Shown one piece after another: positions 6,825-9,634 of a stretch of DNA of 9,634 nt (position 1 is its first letter; each line of letters begins with the position of its first letter). The stretch spans positions 1 through 9,634 of the forward strand of contig JAJZQK010000082.1 of the NCBI GenBank assembly GCA_021847625.1, given 5' to 3'. The DNA is from Chloroflexota bacterium. Lineage in GTDB: Bacteria > Chloroflexota > FW602-bin22 > JAMCYS01. The position numbers and the translations under genes were made by a program. The notes under the pieces are model-generated. The model was not told the DNA's origin and ran no database searches. It worked only from the letters and a program-made list of their open reading frames with translations.

Positions 6825-6846
6825 CCACCGGTCCTACCGCCGGTGG
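6825..6846 (-). other. Hairpin directly after selD
   Basis: Arms CCACCGG (6825-6831) and CCGGTGG (6840-6846) give a perfect 7-bp stem with an 8-nt loop, starting 3 nt beyond the selD stop codon on the minus strand. No U-rich tail follows. It might set the relative level of SelD and the DsrE-like trio through mRNA processing or partial attenuation. Confidence 0.35.
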
Positions 6847-6849
6847 TGC

Positions 6850-7959
6850 CTACCGGTGCCGGACCGCGATTCGGCCGGCTGTACCCTGAACTATCCTGCC
6901 GATGGCCATCGCCGGGAACGGCTCTGTCGCCAGTAGACCCAACAACCTATCCGCGTCCTCAGGCGCCACGGCGATGAGCAGCCCGCCCGAGGTCTGGGCA
7001 TCGGCGAGCACTATCTGCTCGTTGGTCGACGCACCGTCCCAGTCGACCCGTTCGGCCAGGTAGCGATGGTTATTGCGCGTGCCCTCCGGGATCGCGCCCC
7101 GTGCCACCAGGTCCCAGGTCTCTGGCGCCACCGCAACCCGTCGGCCGTCGATTTCGGCTGCCACGCCGCTGGCCAGAGCCATCTCGTGCAGGTGCCCGAG
7201 GAGGCCGAAGCCCGTCACGTCGGTGCAGGCGTGCGCGCCTATGGCGACCATCGCCTCCGCCGCGGCCCTGTTGAGGGCCGCCATCTGCGCCGTGATGCGC
7301 GCTACTGTGTCCTCCGACACCAGACGCCGGTCGATGCCGGTGGTAACGATGCCCGTGCCCAGCGGCTTGGTGAGCACCAGCACGTCGCCTGGCCGGGCAC
7401 CAGCGTTGCTCACCAGCCGCGCTGGGTGCACGAGACCGGTGACAGCCATGCCGTACTTGGGCTCATCGTCGTCGATCGAGTGGCCCCCGGCAAGGCGTGC
7501 TCCCGCCTCAGTCAGCTTGTCGCGGCCACCGCGCAGCATCTCCTCCAGCACGCTCAAGGGCAGCGTCTTCACCGGGAAGCCGACGACGTTCAGGGCCATG
7601 AGGGGGGTTGCGCCCTTGGCGTAGAGGTCGGAAAGGGCGTTGGCGGCGACGATCTGCCCAAAGGCGTAGGGTTCGTCCACTATCGGGGTGATGAGGTCGA
7701 CACTCTGCACGATGGCCAGGTCGTCGCTCAGTCGATACACGGCGGCGTCGTCGCCCGCACGGGCGTCGAGCAATAAGTGGGGGTCGGCGGCATCGCCATC
7801 CTTGCCCGGGAAGAGGTGGCGCAGCACCTGCGCCAGATCGGCGGGGCCGATCTTGCACGCTCAGCCGGCGCCGCGCGAGAAGGAGGTCAGTTTGAGGCCG
7901 GGGCGGCCGGGTTCACCGGCCAAGGCCAGCTCCGGCTGCCGTGCTTCTTTCTCTGCCAT
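6850..7959 (-). CDS. selD: Selenophosphate synthetase SelD, selenocysteine-containing (in-frame TGA)
   Basis: SelD makes selenophosphate from selenide and ATP, the Se donor for selenocysteine tRNA and 2-selenouridine. Read from ATG 7959 through one TGA, the product is 369 residues. The N-terminal catalytic loop reads RGAG-U-ACKIGP: Sec33 stands where E. coli SelD has Cys17, with Cys35 and Lys36 matching Cys19 and Lys20. Further signatures are GDDAAVY (70-76), VDLITPIVDEPY, NALSDLYAKGA (107-117), LAGGHSIDDDEPKYG (156-170), the DVTGFGLLGHL motif and the C-terminal DAQTSGGLL, all typical of the AIRS/PurM fold. Without the TGA readthrough the ORF would begin at an internal GTG (7827) and lack the catalytic loop. 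The ATG has GGGGAG about 8 nt upstream. The gene follows the J-domain gene by 41 nt. Sec-containing SelD is known in several bacteria, archaea and animals, so the reading fits the family well. Confidence 0.96.
7817..7835 (-). promoter_or_regulatory. Candidate SECIS hairpin in selD mRNA (GUG loop)
   Basis: On the minus strand, UGGCGCAG and CUGCGCCA form a perfect 8-bp stem around a GUG loop. The loop begins 33 nt after the UGA. Bacterial SECIS elements recognised by SelB lie within the coding region just after the UGA, and their apical loop usually has a G in the first two positions, often followed by U. This hairpin satisfies that. It has no obvious bulged U in the upper stem, as E. coli fdhF has, but bacterial SECIS structures vary widely between phyla. 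Confidence 0.6.
7835..7853 (-). promoter_or_regulatory. Second hairpin immediately after the selD UGA
   Basis: AGAUCGGC and GCCGAUCU form a perfect 8-bp stem with a CCC loop, starting 7 nt after the UGA and abutting the GUG-loop hairpin (one shared base). The CCC loop lacks the G expected of a SECIS. If the upper three pairs open, the loop begins with GG, but it is then only 12 nt from the UGA. It may be a lower or auxiliary part of the SECIS, or may slow the ribosome at the UGA. Confidence 0.45.
7861..7863 (-). other. selD: In-frame TGA, selenocysteine codon of selD (residue 33)
   Basis: The TGA falls exactly at the catalytic Cys/Sec position of SelD, between GAG and AC-K. The reading frame and SelD-like sequence continue on both sides of it, and an ATG with a ribosome-binding site lies 32 codons upstream. 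A nonsense mutation at just this residue would be an unlikely coincidence. Confidence 0.93.
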
Positions 7960-8000
7960 CCTCAGCTCCCCTTGCAACAGAGTTTGCCCCGTCGAGACCG

Positions 8001-8312
8001 CTAGACCACGTCGGCAAAGGAGTCCCACCACCACCGTGCGTACTCATCCTCGACGTCAGCGGCGGGCGGGTCGCCCCGACCGTCGCCGGAGCCCCGCACG
8101 AGGAACGCGTACGCCGCGGCGACCTCCCGGAACCGGGCGGCCTTGGCCTCGTCGCCCGGGTGGCGATCAGGATGGCCGGCCAGGGCGAGCTTTCGGTAGC
8201 TCGCCCTGATCTGGGCGGGCGTCGCGTCTCGCCCCAGACCCAGGGCGGCCAGCGCCCTGCGCCGCTTCGACTCAAACTTGAGGTCGCCGCCCCTGGTCTG
8301 CTTCTCACCCAC
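8001..8312 (-). CDS. Small J-domain (DnaJ-like) protein
   Basis: A J-domain protein of 103 residues if translation starts at GTG 8312. The J-domain is RALAALGLGRDATPAQIRASY, then the positively charged helix II with RKLALAGHPDRHPGD carrying the essential HPD tripeptide, then the helix III segment FREVAAAYAFL. J-domains stimulate the ATPase of DnaK-type chaperones. There is no Gly/Phe region, zinc domain or C-terminal DnaJ domain; the tail is short and acidic and ends in ARWWWDSFADVV, a likely partner-binding peptide. GTG 8312 is preferred because GGGAGG (8323-8328) precedes it. An ATG at 8351 in the same frame (116 residues) lacks a ribosome-binding site and would sit almost at the predicted transcript start. 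It is the first gene of the minus-strand run, 41 nt before selD. Confidence 0.88.
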   Translation of the reverse strand: MGEKQTRGGDLKFESKRRRALAALGLGRDATPAQIRASYRKLALAGHPDRHPGDEAKAARFREVAAAYAFLVRGSGDGRGDPPAADVEDEYARWWWDSFADVV

Positions 8313-8322
8313 GTCCCGTGGC

Positions 8323-8328
8323 CTCCCG
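8323..8328 (-). promoter_or_regulatory. Ribosome-binding site that sets the J-domain gene start
   Basis: GGGAGG lies 10 nt before GTG 8312 on the minus strand. It is the only good Shine-Dalgarno match upstream of the J-domain in this frame and argues for GTG 8312 over ATG 8351. Confidence 0.5.
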
Positions 8329-8340
8329 TCATCGCTGTCG

Positions 8341-8371
8341 TTCACAAGCATAGCGCTTCGTGTTGTATAAT
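8341..8371 (+). promoter_or_regulatory. Predicted promoter for the LysR gene, overlapping a divergent -10
   Basis: TATAAT at 8366-8371 is a perfect -10 hexamer in otherwise GC-rich DNA. TTCACA at 8341-8346 matches the -35 consensus at 5 of 6 positions, though the 19-bp spacer is longer than the usual 17. The predicted transcript start near 8378 is about 20 nt before the LysR ATG. On the opposite strand, TATACA (8363-8368) overlaps this -10 and could serve the J-domain/selD run, but I find no good -35 for it. Confidence 0.55.
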
Positions 8372-8386
8372 CAAAATGCCGAAATC

Positions 8387-8401
8387 GCATAGGTCGTATG
8401 C
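8387..8401. promoter_or_regulatory. Palindrome over the LysR start codon, candidate operator
   Basis: GCATA-N5-TATGC is a perfect inverted repeat with 5-bp arms that includes the ATG of the LysR gene. LysR proteins bind imperfect palindromes, often containing T-N11-A, near divergent promoters; a T-N11-A runs from 8390 to 8402. Its place downstream of the predicted LysR start and upstream of the divergent promoter would allow autorepression and control of the selD run. This is a prediction from position and symmetry only. Confidence 0.4.
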
Positions 8402-9312
8402 AAGAAGTGTTATCGCACCTCAACTTTCACCACCTGACGGTGTTCAGGGCGGTGGCCAAGAAGCTCTCCTACTCGCGGGCGGCGGAGGAACTCCTCATCA
8501 GCCAGCCGGCGGTCTCGCGCCAGGTGGGGGCGCTGGAGCGCGAGGTGGGGGCGGATCTCTTGGGGCAGGTTGGCAACCGCGTCTACCTCACGGAGGCTGG
8601 TAGGGTGGTGCTTGCCTACGCCGAGCGTGTGGCCGAGCTGACGCAGGAGACGGCACGCGCCCTGTCCGACCTGGAGGACGTCGAGCGCGGCTTCCTGCGC
8701 CTGGGCGCCTCAAGCACCCCCGGGGCCTACCTTCTGCCGCCTGTCTTGGCCGCTTTCCGGGAAGCCCATCCCGGGGTGGCGCTGACCTTGCGGGTGGCCA
8801 ACTCGCAAGTGGTGGAGGAGGAGGTACTGGCCGGCAGGCTGGACCTGGGCTTCGTGGGGGCGCGCTTTCTGCCGGGGCTGCAGGTGCGCCCCTACGCCAA
8901 GGATGAGCTAGCGCTAGTGGTGGCGCCGAGGCACCCCTTCGCCGCGCTATCAGCGGTCACTCCCGCCCAGCTCGCGGGGGCGGACCTGGTCGTGCGCGAG
9001 GAGGGGTCTGGCACGCGGCGCGTGGTGGAGGGGGAGCTAGCCCCGCTGTCCTTGCCGGCCGGCCGGCGACTTGAGTTGAACGGCTGTGAGGCAGTGAAGC
9101 ATGCGGCAATCGCCGGCCTGGGCGCGGCGGTGGTCTCCGCCCGCAGTGTCGCATTGGAACTGCGTTGTGGTGAACTGCTGCGGGTGCCGGTGACCGGCCT
9201 AAAGCTAGAACGCGACCTCTACGTCATCAACCGCAAGGATGAGCGCCCCTCGGCTGCTGCCCTGGCGTTTCTCGCCCTGACGCGCAAGACGGCGGTCGAA
9301 CCGGCACGCTGA
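8398..9312 (+). CDS. LysR-family transcriptional regulator, resembling the selenium-metabolism-associated group
   Basis: A 304-residue LysR-type regulator of normal length. The N-terminal winged helix-turn-helix covers about residues 8-65, with FRAVAKKLSYSRAAEELLI (16-34) and the recognition helix SQPAVSRQVGALE (35-47). The effector domain begins near 97 (FLRLGASSTPGAYLLPPVL) and continues through EEEVLAGRLDLGFVGA (140-155). This ASSTPGAYLLP plus LGFVGA pattern is like the LysR proteins found beside selenium genes, and CysB-like relatives respond to sulfur metabolites. The ATG at 8398 gives a typical LysR N-terminus but has only AGGT close upstream. The gene diverges from the J-domain/selD run, so it likely controls it, perhaps in response to a Se or S compound. 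The ligand is not predictable from sequence. Confidence 0.93.
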   Translation: MQEVLSHLNFHHLTVFRAVAKKLSYSRAAEELLISQPAVSRQVGALEREVGADLLGQVGNRVYLTEAGRVVLAYAERVAELTQETARALSDLEDVERGFLRLGASSTPGAYLLPPVLAAFREAHPGVALTLRVANSQVVEEEVLAGRLDLGFVGARFLPGLQVRPYAKDELALVVAPRHPFAALSAVTPAQLAGADLVVREEGSGTRRVVEGELAPLSLPAGRRLELNGCEAVKHAAIAGLGAAVVSARSVALELRCGELLRVPVTGLKLERDLYVINRKDERPSAAALAFLALTRKTAVEPAR

Positions 9313-9326
9313 TCGACGTTCGTCGA
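9313..9326 (+). other. Short hairpin just after the LysR stop
   Basis: TCGAC-GTTC-GTCGA is a 5-bp stem with a 4-nt loop beginning directly after the LysR TGA. There is no T-run after it, so it is a weak terminator candidate at best. From here to 9448 I see no gene. Confidence 0.25.
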
Positions 9327-9448
9327 GCGACTGGCAGGTGCATAAGCGGCAGGGCAACCTTGTGGTCGGGTCCGGGCGCTGGTATCCTAGACGCTGGCTG
9401 GTTCCGCGGAATGCCACGGTGGAGCGGGGCCAGTAGCGGTCGAAACCC

Positions 9449-9634
9449 GTGTCCGGCATAATTACCCGTTGGTCTCCGGCTTTGCCAACGTGCCTTCGTT
9501 GGAACGCATATGTGACCGGCTTGATCCTGCTCGACGTGCGCCAGACGCGGACACGCCTCACACGCTTCCCGGCGGCTCACTGTCACGATGCCCTCAACCG
9601 CCTGCCGCGTTTGATGCCGTTCTCGACGCGGGCC
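9449..9634 (+). CDS. Probable transposase, N-terminal fragment running off the window
   Basis: An open frame from GTG 9449 to the window end (62 residues) contains WNAYVTGLILLDVRQTRTRL (18-37), then a segment AAHCHDALNRLPRL (42-55). A helix ending in GLIL, a Thr/Arg-rich turn and an HDALNRL motif recalls the N-terminal region of DDE transposases of the IS4/IS701 type. Codon use is less GC-rich at third positions than in the neighbouring genes, which fits a mobile element. The start is uncertain: an in-frame TAG lies at 9434-9436 and no good ribosome-binding site is present. I cannot identify terminal inverted repeats. A degenerate copy is possible. Recognition is by pattern only. Confidence 0.45.
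   Translation, partial: MSGIITRWSPALPTCLRWNAYVTGLILLDVRQTRTRLTRFPAAHCHDALNRLPRLMPFSTRA

Noticed and set aside
7066..7776. 236-residue plus-strand open frame
   Set aside because: It is antisense to conserved selD sequence, shows no recognisable domain and is a typical GC-rich shadow frame.
6850..7827. SelD as a 325-residue protein starting at GTG 7827
   Set aside because: It would lack the catalytic loop and Lys needed by every SelD. The same frame upstream of the TGA supplies exactly that loop and a proper start.
9205..9586. Two overlapping minus-strand open frames of about 118 residues
   Set aside because: Low-complexity Arg/Pro-rich translations that overlap the conserved LysR 3' end; no motif or good start. 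The plus-strand transposase-like frame explains the region better.
9313..9634. A tRNA-Sec (selC) gene next to the selenium locus
   Set aside because: I looked for a long acceptor stem, a TCA anticodon in a 7-base loop and a TTCGA-type T-loop and found no consistent cloverleaf here or in the other gaps.
1..9634. CRISPR array or other direct-repeat array
   Set aside because: No regularly spaced direct repeats are visible; gaps between genes are short.

Overview
The window is GC-rich bacterial DNA. It holds one long run of genes on the minus strand, with a divergent LysR-type regulator at the right end. Composition, frequent GTG/TTG starts and the gene families suggest a Chloroflexota-like or similar high-GC bacterium. 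That assignment is an inference and is weak.

The most informative gene is selD (selenophosphate synthetase, minus strand, 7959 to 6850). A conventional ORF call starts it at an internal GTG at 7827 and loses the catalytic N-terminus. Reading upstream in the same frame, through one in-frame TGA at 7861-7863, restores the canonical loop GAG-U-AC-K and leads to an ATG at 7959. SelD is therefore very probably itself a selenoprotein, with Sec at residue 33. Two back-to-back perfect hairpins follow the TGA. The second has a GUG apical loop 33 nt after the UGA and fits what is expected of a bacterial SECIS. The host must then encode SelA, SelB and tRNA-Sec elsewhere; none is visible here.

Layout in the direction of transcription (right to left): a small J-domain protein (8312 to 8001), selD, three DsrE-superfamily genes resembling DsrE/DsrF/DsrH (TusD/C/B), a sulfide:quinone reductase-like FAD oxidoreductase, a NifS/IscS cysteine desulfurase, a nucleoside phosphorylase with an out-of-frame SHOCT domain at its 3' end, a 73-residue charged helical protein, a PIG-L deacetylase, an OsmC-family thiol peroxidase and a class I SAM methyltransferase cut by the left edge. 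Gaps are short and most genes have a clear Shine-Dalgarno sequence. The core from selD to the desulfurase looks like one chalcogen-handling unit: the desulfurase releases S or Se from Cys or Sec, the DsrEFH-like proteins may carry per-sulfide or per-selenide, the FAD enzyme may oxidise excess reduced S or Se, and SelD makes selenophosphate. This pathway is inference from gene content and order.

On the plus strand, a LysR regulator (8398-9312) resembles the LysR proteins associated with selenium metabolism. It diverges from the selD run across a short region with overlapping -10 elements and a palindrome over its own start codon. The last 320 bases hold a weak hairpin and, at the right edge, the N-terminal part of a probable transposase.
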